Shown here in pieces: positions 39,279 through 47,728 of a stretch of DNA of 64,000 bases. Under the pieces are notes generated by a model. It saw only the letters and a list, made by a program, of their open reading frames with translations. It did no database searches and had not been told where the DNA came from. The stretch's first letter is position 1; the number at the start of each line of letters is the position of its first letter. Origin of the DNA: Flavobacterium sp. CFS9 (GTDB taxonomy: Bacteria; Bacteroidota; Bacteroidia; Flavobacteriales; Flavobacteriaceae); contig NZ_AP031573.1 of assembly GCF_041154745.1 (NCBI RefSeq), positions 4,836,001 through 4,900,000 on the forward strand, read 5' to 3'. Both the position numbers and the translations under genes were made by a program.

Positions 39279-41054
39279 TCAGCTACCAACTTCTAAACCC
39301 ATTTGTTCTTGCACTAGCATTCCACCGTAATTGAATTTTATTAATCGATCACAGTATTGGTAATACGCGTCATCATGGGTAATTGCAATTACAGTTTTTC
39401 CTTTATTTTTTAAATCAGGAATTATATTTTCATAAAAATACTTTCGAAATTCCGGATCTTGCTCCGCAGCCCATTCATCAAAAATGAAAATATCTTTGTT
39501 TTCTAAAAGTGTATATATCAATGCGAGGCGCTTCTGCTGGCCACTGGACAAATTTTGAAATATTCTGTTATTTTCATCCTGTCTAATAACTTTATCCAGT
39601 TTCATTTTTTTCAAAAGCTCCGCTAAATGCTTGTTAGATGGAAGAAGATTGAAATTATCATAATTCTCCGTAAAGAGATAATTATTGGAAAAAATACATG
39701 ATATCATATCTCTATATTGCGCTCTGTTATCATCTGTAATTATTAAATCATTAAGGAAAATGTTTCCAGATTTCGGAATATATAATCCTGATAGTAAATT
39801 AATAAAAGTACTTTTTCCACTACCATTGCTTCCGGAGATAAAAATAATTTCCCCTTTCCCAAATTTCAGGTTGATTGGTTTAAGTTCAAACGTAACACTT
39901 CCTGTTTCATCAACATGCTGATAGGTTATCTCATTGATTGAAAGAGTTTCTAAAACTGGCCACTCTTCATTTGAAGCTGTTAACGGAAGGGCATCTGAAT
40001 GATTCAAATTATCTGTAAGAGTATCGTTAAACTCATTAATTCTGGCAAATGCAACATTATACCCTATGACACTCTTCATAAGGTTTATCAAAATACCAAT
40101 TGGTCCCATTAAGAATAAAAGAGTAATCATAAAACCAGAAATGACTGTTTTATCAATACTAAAAACAACAGGTAAGACAAAAAGTATTGCACCAATCAAA
40201 AAGTAAAAAAAATAACCTCCTAATAATTCATTGCCAAAAGACGATAATCCTGCCTTGGTACTCAGCTTTATTGCTTTATCACGGTTCTCTGTAATGTGGC
40301 CAATAAATATAGAATCACTTCTCTTAGTACTCATTTTAACTTTATTGAACCCATGTAAAAAGTCGTTATAAAATCTCATAAATACATCATCAAGATCTCT
40401 CTTGGCATCCATATCCTTTTCAATAATTCCATTTCGATATACATAGATAAAAACCAGTATAATAATAAGGGAAACTATCGTTAAGGCTCCTTTAGGATAA
40501 AGCCAAAACATGTATCCCATTCCGGCAATTATCATTACTAAAGAATTAAAAAAAGTGATAAAAACTCCGGGAAGTGATTCTAAAGTACGTACATCTTCCA
40601 TTATCGTTCTTACTCTTTCCTCACCAATCTGCAAATAAGATTCATAATTTGATAGTCGAAGTTTATCAATTATTTGCAGAGTCATTTCTTTACCAAAGAT
40701 TAGGCTCGCTTTTATCATGTAGCCATTAAAATAGTAGGTAAGCACAAAAGAGACTAAAACAAAAATTAAATAAATTAACCAATCAAACTCATTATAAAAG
40801 GGTAATGGAGTTCCAGATATTTTATGACTTACCAGCATTAACAAACTGCTACTCCATAAACCATTAATTACAGCCAAAAATCCAAGTAGTGGTAATGCTA
40901 CTTTTAGTTTTAATCTTAATAAATTAAGCAATGTTGCTTTTCCCAATTTTCTAGCTAATTTAGTTGTAATTGTAATTTTTATTTCCTGAAAAAAATCTGA
41001 AATACCTTGAAAAATCTCTCGACAATATCTGCTTGTCCATATCTTTTGACGCAT
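39279..41054 (-). CDS. Cyclic-peptide-type ABC exporter (fused membrane and ATPase domains)
   Basis: About 591 aa. The frame opens at a TTG (41060), but the ATG at 41054 is two codons later and preferred. An N-terminal membrane domain (about residues 45-345, several hydrophobic spans) is followed by an ABC ATPase: Walker A GSNGSGKST near 408, signature LSSGQQKRLAL near 508, and Walker B IFIFDEWAAEQDPEFR near 525, then ITHDD. The DEWAAEQDP form is characteristic of SyrD/PvdE-like exporters found with nonribosomal peptides. It sits in the presumed biosynthetic operon between the MBL protein and the aminotransferase, so export of the lipopeptide across the inner membrane is the likely job. About 45 residues precede the first membrane span, which is long for the family. 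Confidence 0.92.
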   Translation of the reverse strand: MRQKIWTSRYCREIFQGISDFFQEIKITITTKLARKLGKATLLNLLRLKLKVALPLLGFLAVINGLWSSSLLMLVSHKISGTPLPFYNEFDWLIYLIFVLVSFVLTYYFNGYMIKASLIFGKEMTLQIIDKLRLSNYESYLQIGEERVRTIMEDVRTLESLPGVFITFFNSLVMIIAGMGYMFWLYPKGALTIVSLIIILVFIYVYRNGIIEKDMDAKRDLDDVFMRFYNDFLHGFNKVKMSTKRSDSIFIGHITENRDKAIKLSTKAGLSSFGNELLGGYFFYFLIGAILFVLPVVFSIDKTVISGFMITLLFLMGPIGILINLMKSVIGYNVAFARINEFNDTLTDNLNHSDALPLTASNEEWPVLETLSINEITYQHVDETGSVTFELKPINLKFGKGEIIFISGSNGSGKSTFINLLSGLYIPKSGNIFLNDLIITDDNRAQYRDMISCIFSNNYLFTENYDNFNLLPSNKHLAELLKKMKLDKVIRQDENNRIFQNLSSGQQKRLALIYTLLENKDIFIFDEWAAEQDPEFRKYFYENIIPDLKNKGKTVIAITHDDAYYQYCDRLIKFNYGGMLVQEQMGLEVGS

Positions 41055-41085
41055 TTTCAATTATCAAAAGGAATAAAAATTCAAC

Positions 41086-42684
41086 CTACTTTGAGTACAT
41101 AATCTCTTTTTCTCCAAACAAACGTTCAGCAATTATATTGTTAGCCTGACAATCCTTTATCAATAGGTCAGACTGAACAATAGGATGAGATTCGGCTGTA
41201 TATTTTATACTACTGATAAATTCTAGCCAGGGCTCCTGCCCCATTGCATACACATAGACTTCTTTTGGATTAAATGCTTCTACTAAGCCCCTGCCTCTTT
41301 CAAAATTAGAGCCCGCCAATCTACGGGAAGAATCCTTATCTCTTGCCAATGGTTCTGTTAGCAATGGACCATAAAGCCATGAAAGTGGCGCTCCGTCACA
41401 TTCCATCCCTAAAAAGATAACATCAACATCTCCAAGTAAAGATTGCACTCTCTGGTAGATTTTTGATTCTACATTGCAGGAATCAGCAACGAAAAGCATT
41501 TTAAAATCTCCAACACGCACATGGTGACATATTTTAGCCTGAATATTTAAATCTGAATGCTCTCCTATAAATGGAATTCCTGTAATAGAACAATCGTTAA
41601 ATTTAATAGTATCCATTTCATCAATTTCTACTACATTATTAAATCCAATCGAATTAAACATCAACTTCAAACTAGGATCCTGCAAACTACCATTAGAAGA
41701 TCTTGGTACAACTATATTTTTTATTTTATGTCTTAAAGGAATAAGTGTTTCGAATAAAATATGATCTTGATGATTATGTGTAATTAAGACATAATCAATA
41801 GTATCAGGTAGATCCATATCTGAAAATCGCTCCACTTCCTGAGGATAACCATAATAACTAATAATAGGATCTATAAGAATACTAATATCCTTAGTTTCTA
41901 CTAATATACAGGCATGACCAAAATAACGCATTCTTACTTTGTCTCCCATATATTTTTCATAAGGCTTAGGAACTTCAATTGTAAAAAAAGATTCAAAAAC
42001 TGCCTCCATATCAGAAGGTATATCCAATTTCTTTTTAATTTCACTTAGTGATCCTGGAATTCTTCTCATTTTACTGAGCTCATCTAGCCCACTATGATTA
42101 AAAGGTATATTCAAATGTATTTTATCCTTATCTTCTAAACGTGGCGTACTGAGTACAAAGGGTCTTTCGTCATTATCAGTTAACCATAACAAAATACTCT
42201 GTGAAGTTTCTTTGTAAAATTCACTATTATATAATAATGTCTCAAAAAATCGAAATGAAGGCTGGTTGTTAAGATCATAAATCAATTCTACATAGCCCTT
42301 TAATATCTCAGGAACCTCTGCATATAGTGGTTCAAGAGAGTATCCTTTTGCTTTTGTTTTAAGCATTAAATCTAGCTCTTTAATCCCTTCACTAAAAGCA
42401 ATGAGATCTTTTTGACTTTTTAAAGTATTGTTGCGTAACTGCTCTATTTCGTCTACTCGTTTTCCTTCATAATCTATAAAAGGTCCACCTAACATTTTTG
42501 GGTTTTTCACAGCAGCGGCATGGGCAGTAGGAGCCTGAATATAGGATCCCATTATTTTCAAATGTCTACCCACAATATTCATTGCTGCTGTTGCCGGAGA
42601 TATTAAATGACTCCATGCATACCAGTTATCAAAAAGTGGTTCGATTACTAAATTCGGTTTTAAATAAACTAGATCTGTATTCAT
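41086..42684 (-). CDS. CmlA-like MBL-fold protein, candidate beta-hydroxylase of a carrier-bound amino acid
   Basis: 532 aa: an N-terminal domain of about 240 residues, then a metallo-beta-lactamase fold. Potential metal ligands are H303, H305, D307, H308 (HNHQDH), E375, H376 and D401 (FVADSC). The length and positions recall CmlA, the diiron enzyme that beta-hydroxylates a carrier-bound phenylalanine derivative in chloramphenicol synthesis. From memory its ligands include H305, E307, D309, H310, E377 and D403, each two higher than here. The difference is His305 where CmlA has Glu307, so the classic HxHxDH motif is kept. It could therefore be a true hydrolase or a variant oxygenase. It is the first gene of the presumed exporter-aminotransferase-NRPS operon. 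If an oxygenase, Phe3 or Asn6 would be natural targets; this is inference. Confidence 0.7.
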   Translation of the reverse strand: MNTDLVYLKPNLVIEPLFDNWYAWSHLISPATAAMNIVGRHLKIMGSYIQAPTAHAAAVKNPKMLGGPFIDYEGKRVDEIEQLRNNTLKSQKDLIAFSEGIKELDLMLKTKAKGYSLEPLYAEVPEILKGYVELIYDLNNQPSFRFFETLLYNSEFYKETSQSILLWLTDNDERPFVLSTPRLEDKDKIHLNIPFNHSGLDELSKMRRIPGSLSEIKKKLDIPSDMEAVFESFFTIEVPKPYEKYMGDKVRMRYFGHACILVETKDISILIDPIISYYGYPQEVERFSDMDLPDTIDYVLITHNHQDHILFETLIPLRHKIKNIVVPRSSNGSLQDPSLKLMFNSIGFNNVVEIDEMDTIKFNDCSITGIPFIGEHSDLNIQAKICHHVRVGDFKMLFVADSCNVESKIYQRVQSLLGDVDVIFLGMECDGAPLSWLYGPLLTEPLARDKDSSRRLAGSNFERGRGLVEAFNPKEVYVYAMGQEPWLEFISSIKYTAESHPIVQSDLLIKDCQANNIIAERLFGEKEIMYSK

Positions 42685-43245
42685 AAATATTGTTTTGTAC
42701 TTAATTTACCTTCAAAGGCATTATATATTTTTGAGCGATAATTTAGAGCTGTTTGTAACTAAAAATTAAATTCCTCTTTCATCTTATGGATTTAAGTTGA
42801 TTAACATACCTAAACTTCCAAATATTAGTGATAACTACATAACATTATTCATCCAATAAAATCAAGAGGCCACGAATTTATAGTATTCTTGATACTAAAC
42901 CTTACGGGAAACCGTAATTACAAAAGATTCTCAAAAAACTTTACGTTTTTTTTAAATTCTGTTAAACTACAACTTAATTTATGCTGCTATTTTAACTTTT
43001 ATATTACTGCATTACAAATGATAACAAAAAAACAAGCTTTAACAAATAGCAACTTACATATCGCACTAAAAATAATTTTAAACTTATTTTATTTCAAAAA
43101 GGCAAAACGTTGAGATAGAGAATTCCATCACAATGAAGTATCTAAGAATGTTTTACAGCTAATTTATTGCGCAATAATATATTTAGTAAGTGCAAATTAG
43201 AAAATAGCATTTCAGATTATCACGAACAAAACCTTAAAATAAAAT
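42685..43245. other. Intergenic gap between thioesterase and MBL-protein genes
   Basis: 561 bases, very AT-rich. Apart from the paired inverted repeats at 42881-42917 I see no gene, RNA or terminator. A 74-codon plus-strand frame at 42889-43113 has a composition I do not believe is coding. The gap probably carries the promoter of the long NRPS operon. Confidence 0.5.
42881..42917. promoter_or_regulatory. Two adjacent inverted repeats upstream of the exporter/NRPS operon
   Basis: Two perfect palindromes stand four bases apart, about 200 bases upstream of the MBL gene. TAGTAT-5-ATACTA lies at 42881-42897 and TTACGG-GAAA-CCGTAA at 42902-42917. They could be operators or a leader-RNA structure. 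I see no exact TANNTTTG box on the minus strand nearby. Confidence 0.35.
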
Positions 43246-43983
43246 CTAAAAAATAACAACAGAGTTAATAGCAATTTGAGATATCCTTTTTGCGATTGAT
43301 TCAGCGTGTTTAAAAATAAAAAAATGATCTCCTTCTAAAAGTTCAAATGTACAATTATTGCTAGTCTCATTTTGCCAGTCCTTCATACCGGTAAGAGGGG
43401 TTTTTTCATCACCAAAACCTATTTCATCCTTACCCATTAAAATATGAATAGGAAAAGTAAAAGGTATCTCCATCGGGAAATAGCTATAGTCCTCTATAGC
43501 TTTAAAATCCGATTTCATAATTGGATAGTAAAGATCCAAAAGTTCATTACATTCTAAAATTTCTTTTGGCAGTCCTCCAATTTTACCTACTTCTTCCCAA
43601 AAAAGAGAACTGGGTAATATAGATTTTTTGTTATTAAAGCGGCTAAATCCTGGCGCCCCGCGTCCTGTAAAAAAAAGAGCCATGGGTTTATGCATTCTTT
43701 TTTCAGTAATTTTCTTTGCCAATTCATATCCTAATAATGTCCCCATACTATGACCATATATGATATAATTTCCTTCTTGTATATGTGGCATTATTTGATT
43801 AAATAGATCATTTACCATCTGGTCAACGTTGTCAAACAATTTCTCTTTAAAACGACTACCTCTTCCTGGAAGCTCCAAGGTAATCCAATCTATCTTTTTT
43901 GGTATATACTTTTCAATATTATTAAAGCTATATTTATTACCTCCTGCAAATGGAAGAGCTATTATTTTATTATTCGTTGTCAT
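43246..43983 (-). CDS. Type II thioesterase of nonribosomal peptide synthesis
   Basis: 245-aa alpha/beta hydrolase. It shows the external thioesterase pattern: N-terminal LPFAGGNKYSF, PGRGSR, nucleophile motif GHSMG (Ser near 79), and a late GDHFF with the catalytic His near 219. Stand-alone enzymes of this type remove wrong acyl groups from carrier domains of NRPS lines. The gene starts 7 bases after the phosphopantetheinyl transferase stop, so the two housekeeping functions of the assembly line are co-transcribed. No release thioesterase is visible in the window, so this protein should not be taken as the cyclising enzyme. Confidence 0.92.
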   Translation of the reverse strand: MTTNNKIIALPFAGGNKYSFNNIEKYIPKKIDWITLELPGRGSRFKEKLFDNVDQMVNDLFNQIMPHIQEGNYIIYGHSMGTLLGYELAKKITEKRMHKPMALFFTGRGAPGFSRFNNKKSILPSSLFWEEVGKIGGLPKEILECNELLDLYYPIMKSDFKAIEDYSYFPMEIPFTFPIHILMGKDEIGFGDEKTPLTGMKDWQNETSNNCTFELLEGDHFFIFKHAESIAKRISQIAINSVVIF

Positions 43984-43990
43984 TAATTTT

Positions 43991-44668
43991 TTAAATCTGA
44001 ATTAATTTGTGGGATAATTTTGAAGAATCAAATTCTGAAATCTTTATACTTGATTCATTAACTAATTTATTAGTTGCTATATGGCATTTGTATTGATCGT
44101 CTAACCAAATTTGTTTTAGAAAAAAATTTTCATTATCAACAATTGCTGTATTTTTCAATACTTCAAAAGATCTTAGTGGTACGGTTAAACCTTTTCCACA
44201 ACCTTTGATTACAGCTTCTTTTTGTGTCCAATAATTATAAAATGAATCCATCTTATTAAAAGATCCGGTAATTTTCATCCATTCCCCATCTGTCATCTGA
44301 GGTTGAAAATCTTCCAACTGAATATCGCGTTTTAACTCAATATCTATTCCAATTTCACACAGATTAGTCACAGCACAAACAACAATTTTTCCAGAATGAG
44401 AAATATTAAAAAAAACTTCTCCTCTTTCTTCCCCAAAATAAGGTTTATTATATTCGGTATATTTTATATTGATTTCTCTATATTTTTTATCAAAATTATC
44501 AGTCCCTTTATAAAGTAATATCCTTCCTAATAATGACAATTGAGCATCCTGCCATCTGCGATAGCTCTTTACTTTTTTTTGAAAATCAATTGGTAATTTT
44601 AGCAAAGACTCTTGCATTAATTTTTTATGATTATTCTCAGAAATATAGGAATAATATATGTAAATCAT
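43991..44668 (-). CDS. 4'-phosphopantetheinyl transferase, Sfp type
   Basis: 225 aa, the usual length for the Sfp/HetI branch. The magnesium-binding motif is seen as IGIDIELKRD near residues 111-120, followed by WTQKEAVIKGCGKGL near 150-165. It transfers phosphopantetheine from CoA to the conserved Ser of each carrier domain and so activates the ACP and all T domains of the three NRPS proteins. It is the first gene of a two-gene unit with the thioesterase. The ATG at 44668 gives MIYIYYSY, an ordinary start for this family. Confidence 0.92.
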   Translation of the reverse strand: MIYIYYSYISENNHKKLMQESLLKLPIDFQKKVKSYRRWQDAQLSLLGRILLYKGTDNFDKKYREINIKYTEYNKPYFGEERGEVFFNISHSGKIVVCAVTNLCEIGIDIELKRDIQLEDFQPQMTDGEWMKITGSFNKMDSFYNYWTQKEAVIKGCGKGLTVPLRSFEVLKNTAIVDNENFFLKQIWLDDQYKCHIATNKLVNESSIKISEFDSSKLSHKLIQI

Positions 44669-44986
44669 TTTCGTAAAAAATATAAATCAACTAACTTTAT
44701 ACTTTGTTATTCACTTTTTGGATTCATAATAAAGATTCTACAAGTTTAGCAGTAATTAACCTAATAACAAAATTTTATTAATCAAATAAATTTCGTTAAA
44801 AAACAAAAATCTATAACAACCAACAGTCAAGAGTAATGCGGGCTTAAGTTCCAATTCTGTTCTACCTACATAAAATTCTACATTAAGGATTAATAATAAA
44901 CACACTTAAACCTTATTCTTTTGTTTCTCTGTACTTTACAAATAAAAACTAAGATCATATCGTAAAATTTTATAGATTTGTCCTAA

Positions 44987-45224
44987 CCACTGGTCTAATG
45001 TGTTCTTAGAAAATATATTACTGCAAATTAGCAAAGTGCTATTTTTCAATTAAAATTGAATGAAGTTTTGTTTGTTTTGCTTTGAGATAGTTTATTAAAA
45101 ATTTACTTCAAATTTGTACCTCGGAGCCTGAAACCTCAGTAAATATGGGGTTGTTAATTTCTGTATTGGGAAATAGAGAGACAAAATAACGCAAAACAAC
45201 AACAAACAAACGAGTTAAAATATT
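44987..45224 (+). repeat. Dispersed noncoding repeat, full copy
   Basis: About 238 bases closely similar to 53108-53340 on the same strand. Shared segments include GTGTTCTTAGAAAATATATT, a TTCAATT-AA-AATTGAA hairpin, GGGTTGTTAATTTCTGTAT and AAACGAGTTAAAATATTTA. No open frame is conserved between the copies. This copy has an intact terminator hairpin at its end; the other does not. Confidence 0.8.
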
Positions 45225-45254
45225 TATAATCAATATTTTAACTCGTTTTTTTTT
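45115..45254 (+). ncRNA. Candidate small noncoding RNA
   Basis: A strong intrinsic terminator on the plus strand is preceded by no protein gene on that strand. A duplicated upstream sequence has a weak -7-like box (CAAATTTG here, TAAACTTG in the other copy) near 45108-45115. In the transcript, AACCTC can pair with GGGGTT around an AGTAAATAT loop. The other copy has AATCC with GGGTT, a change that keeps pairing. The transcript start is approximate and the RNA's role unknown. Confidence 0.4.
45208..45254 (+). terminator. Intrinsic terminator with a perfect 17-bp stem
   Basis: Left arm 45208-45224, 7-base loop, right arm 45232-45248. The stem is perfectly complementary (AAACGAGTTAAAATATT) and runs into a run of nine T. 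It ends a plus-strand transcript. Confidence 0.88.
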
Positions 45255-45594
45255 ATTATCCACAGCCTGGAATAAATAACACTAAATACCTTTAACTTTT
45301 AAATTGTAAGCTTTACTTATATTTTAATCTTCTTTATAAAGCGGTATTCATACGATAACCTTAAGCAATTTATTTTAGCGGAATAAATCAATTTTATTCA
45401 CAACAAAAAAAACATCCATTCACGACAGAAAAATCTTCATTAACGACATCTTTTTCATTTTTTTTATTTTCAATCATTAATTTCATTTCGGAAAATTAAA
45501 ATCTTGAGTCAGAAAGCGTTTTCGAGATTATTCCAAAGAAAATACAATTACCATAAATCAAATTTTTTATTTTTTAACATAAAATTTATACGAA

Positions 45595-47490
45595 ATGGGA
45601 CAGTACAAAAGTCGTCAGGAATTTTTAAAAAACAATCCGAGATCAATTGCATTTGCCGCATTGGCTAAAGCAACAAAAATGCAAAACACGATTACCAATC
45701 AAGCGATTAAACTTAGTCCAAATCAACTAGAAGGAAAGGAAGTTATAATCATCGGGTCTGGTGTTGGAGGACTTACCACCGCGTATGAACTACTCGCTCA
45801 AGAGTCAGGTGCAAAAGTAACCGTTCTGGAAGCATCTCATAAAACGGGAGGACGCTGCATGAGCTTACGCACAGGGGATACACTCATCGAAGATGCCAAC
45901 AGTGATTTGTTCGATTCGAAACCTGGAGAACCACAAGTTGTTCGGTTTAAACGCCCGGTGGGAGACTCAGAACCTTACCTTAATGCAGGTCCTGGTCGTA
46001 TTCCAAGCAGTCACAAACGACTCCTTTCTTACTTAAAACGTTTTTCGGTAGACGTTGAAATATATGTGATGAACTCTGAATCTAATTTGGTTCAAAAGAA
46101 CGAAAGTTTCGGAGGTAAGCCAATGGTTTACCGTCGTTTGGATCATAATACAAGAGGTTGGTTGGCGCAGATGGTATACCAAAATGCGGAAGAATTACTT
46201 CGCAATTCAAAAGTGGGAATTAGTGAAAATAATCTTAAAGCACGCGTTGAAGAATTACAAAGTTTGATGATCAGTTTCGGAGAGCTTGATGTAGATGGAA
46301 CCTATAGCGCAACGGCTGGATCACCTGGCTTCGAGGATGGAAAAACACGCGCCGGATATGAAGTTTTACCTGGTGTTGCGGCTGGAATTGTAGCCGATGT
46401 TTTAAGTTTTGATAAATTGCTTGAATCAAAATTTTGGGAAGGCACGAAATTCTATCAACCTATAGATTTTCTTTGGCAACCTACTTTATTTCAACCTGTT
46501 GGAGGAATGGATCAGGTGCAACACGCTTTTGCTCAACAAGTCGCAGCTTTGGGGGGAAATATTCTTTTGAATAGTCCTGTAAAAAAAATAAAGTGGGACT
46601 CAACTAAAGAAAAGTACATCATTTCGGTTGGACAAGTTGGAACAGAAGAACCGATCTATTACGAAGCTGATTATTGTGTTTGCAACCTTGCGATGCCTTT
46701 TTTGAAAAACATTCTAGATGCTGATCTCCTAAAATCGGGACTTGAACCTGAATTCAAAGATGCATTAGAAGCCGTTTTTGTGGCACAATTTGAACCAACA
46801 CAAGCTCCAGGTTATAAACCGCGAAAAGACGGATACGTTCCGCGTTTTTTAGCCTGTACCTCCAAAGTGGGCTGGCAAGCAAATCGATATTTATGGCAAG
46901 GAAGCCCAATAAATCCCAAAACAATGGGAGTTGAAAAATCCGAAGTAGGAGTTGTACCAATTTTTGGAGGAATCTCTTGGACAGACAATGAAATTCAACA
47001 AATTTGGTATCCATCTACGGCATATCAAGACGAAAAAGGTGTGCTCACAGGCGCTTATAATTTTGATAAAGTAGCATACGATTGGGGAAAATTATCCGTT
47101 GATGAGCGACTTACCAAAGCACGAAATGATGCCAGTAAGTTCGGTAAGAAATTTGCCGAAGGCTTAGGAGAAGGCGTTGCTATAGCTTGGCAAAATATGC
47201 CAAATATTAAGGGAGGCTGGGCCTATTGGCAAGCCGTTGGAGATGCGAACTACTCAACGAAACAATTTAACGCTATTGCACAGGGGTCCGGGATTATAGA
47301 TCCGAAAACAAAAAATGCGAGCGATGCTAACTTTTTTATTGTTGGTGATCAAATTTCCTCCCTTCCTGGTTGGCAAGAAGGCGCTATTGCAGCCGCATTA
47401 AATGCAATTTCGAGAATGGCAAAACCAGAGGTTAAAATACAGCCATTGAAAAATTTACCGGACACTCGTTTGATGGTCGAAGGTATCTAA
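45595..47490 (+). CDS. FAD-dependent L-amino acid oxidase / flavin amine oxidase
   Basis: 631 aa. It shows the flavin amine oxidase plan: a dinucleotide-binding start VIIIGSGVGGLTTAYELL near residues 49-66, an EASHKTGGRC segment near 80-90, a GPGRIPSSH substrate-side segment near 138-146, and a C-terminal FAD motif FFIVGDQISSLPGWQEGA near 590-607. Such enzymes deaminate L-amino acids to 2-oxo acids with hydrogen peroxide. The Arg of GPGRIP is in the position that binds the substrate carboxylate in L-amino acid oxidases. No secretion signal is evident. It is a single gene closed by its own terminator and transcribed away from the NRPS cluster. The amino-acid preference, and any link to the peptide, cannot be told from sequence. 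Confidence 0.85.
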   Translation: MGQYKSRQEFLKNNPRSIAFAALAKATKMQNTITNQAIKLSPNQLEGKEVIIIGSGVGGLTTAYELLAQESGAKVTVLEASHKTGGRCMSLRTGDTLIEDANSDLFDSKPGEPQVVRFKRPVGDSEPYLNAGPGRIPSSHKRLLSYLKRFSVDVEIYVMNSESNLVQKNESFGGKPMVYRRLDHNTRGWLAQMVYQNAEELLRNSKVGISENNLKARVEELQSLMISFGELDVDGTYSATAGSPGFEDGKTRAGYEVLPGVAAGIVADVLSFDKLLESKFWEGTKFYQPIDFLWQPTLFQPVGGMDQVQHAFAQQVAALGGNILLNSPVKKIKWDSTKEKYIISVGQVGTEEPIYYEADYCVCNLAMPFLKNILDADLLKSGLEPEFKDALEAVFVAQFEPTQAPGYKPRKDGYVPRFLACTSKVGWQANRYLWQGSPINPKTMGVEKSEVGVVPIFGGISWTDNEIQQIWYPSTAYQDEKGVLTGAYNFDKVAYDWGKLSVDERLTKARNDASKFGKKFAEGLGEGVAIAWQNMPNIKGGWAYWQAVGDANYSTKQFNAIAQGSGIIDPKTKNASDANFFIVGDQISSLPGWQEGAIAAALNAISRMAKPEVKIQPLKNLPDTRLMVEGI

Positions 47491-47515
47491 ATCAATTATA
47501 TGGAAATGAATGAAA

Positions 47516-47548
47516 CGACGTGGAAGGTATTCTGCGTCGCTTTTTTTT
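47516..47548 (+). terminator. Intrinsic terminator of the flavin oxidase gene
   Basis: The stem pairs CGACGTGG with CTGCGTCG (two G-U pairs) around an 8-base loop, followed by eight T. It lies 25 bases after the stop codon. Confidence 0.75.
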
Positions 47549-47728
47549 ATACTGTAAATATTAATTTAAAATATATTGCTTGCAGAATTATGGATTTTGA
47601 CGAACAATAACCTTTAATATTCATTTTTTGATGGATTTAAAATTCTAAAGATAAAAGTTATTAGCAGATGCGACAGCCCCCTTACTCTTTCCATTTCAAT
47701 AGAATTTAATTACTTTTCTAATCAACTA

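Larger units (their letters stand above)
44669..45594. other. Divergent intergenic region holding a noncoding repeat
   Basis: 926 bases with no protein-coding frame I trust. It separates the NRPS cluster (minus strand) from the flavin oxidase (plus strand). The central part, 44987-45254, is a repeated element ending in a strong terminator. Promoters for the two flanking genes must lie here, but I find no exact TANNTTTG box for either. Confidence 0.6.

Noticed and set aside
42889..43113. 74-codon plus-strand open frame in the gap before the NRPS operon
   Set aside because: Lys/Asn/Phe-rich composition typical of AT-rich noncoding DNA, no signal or motif, and it overlaps the inverted repeats.
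43246..43983. Thioesterase as the release/cyclisation enzyme
   Set aside because: Stand-alone type II enzyme of 245 aa. The end of NRPS 3 is outside the window, so the release domain is simply not visible.
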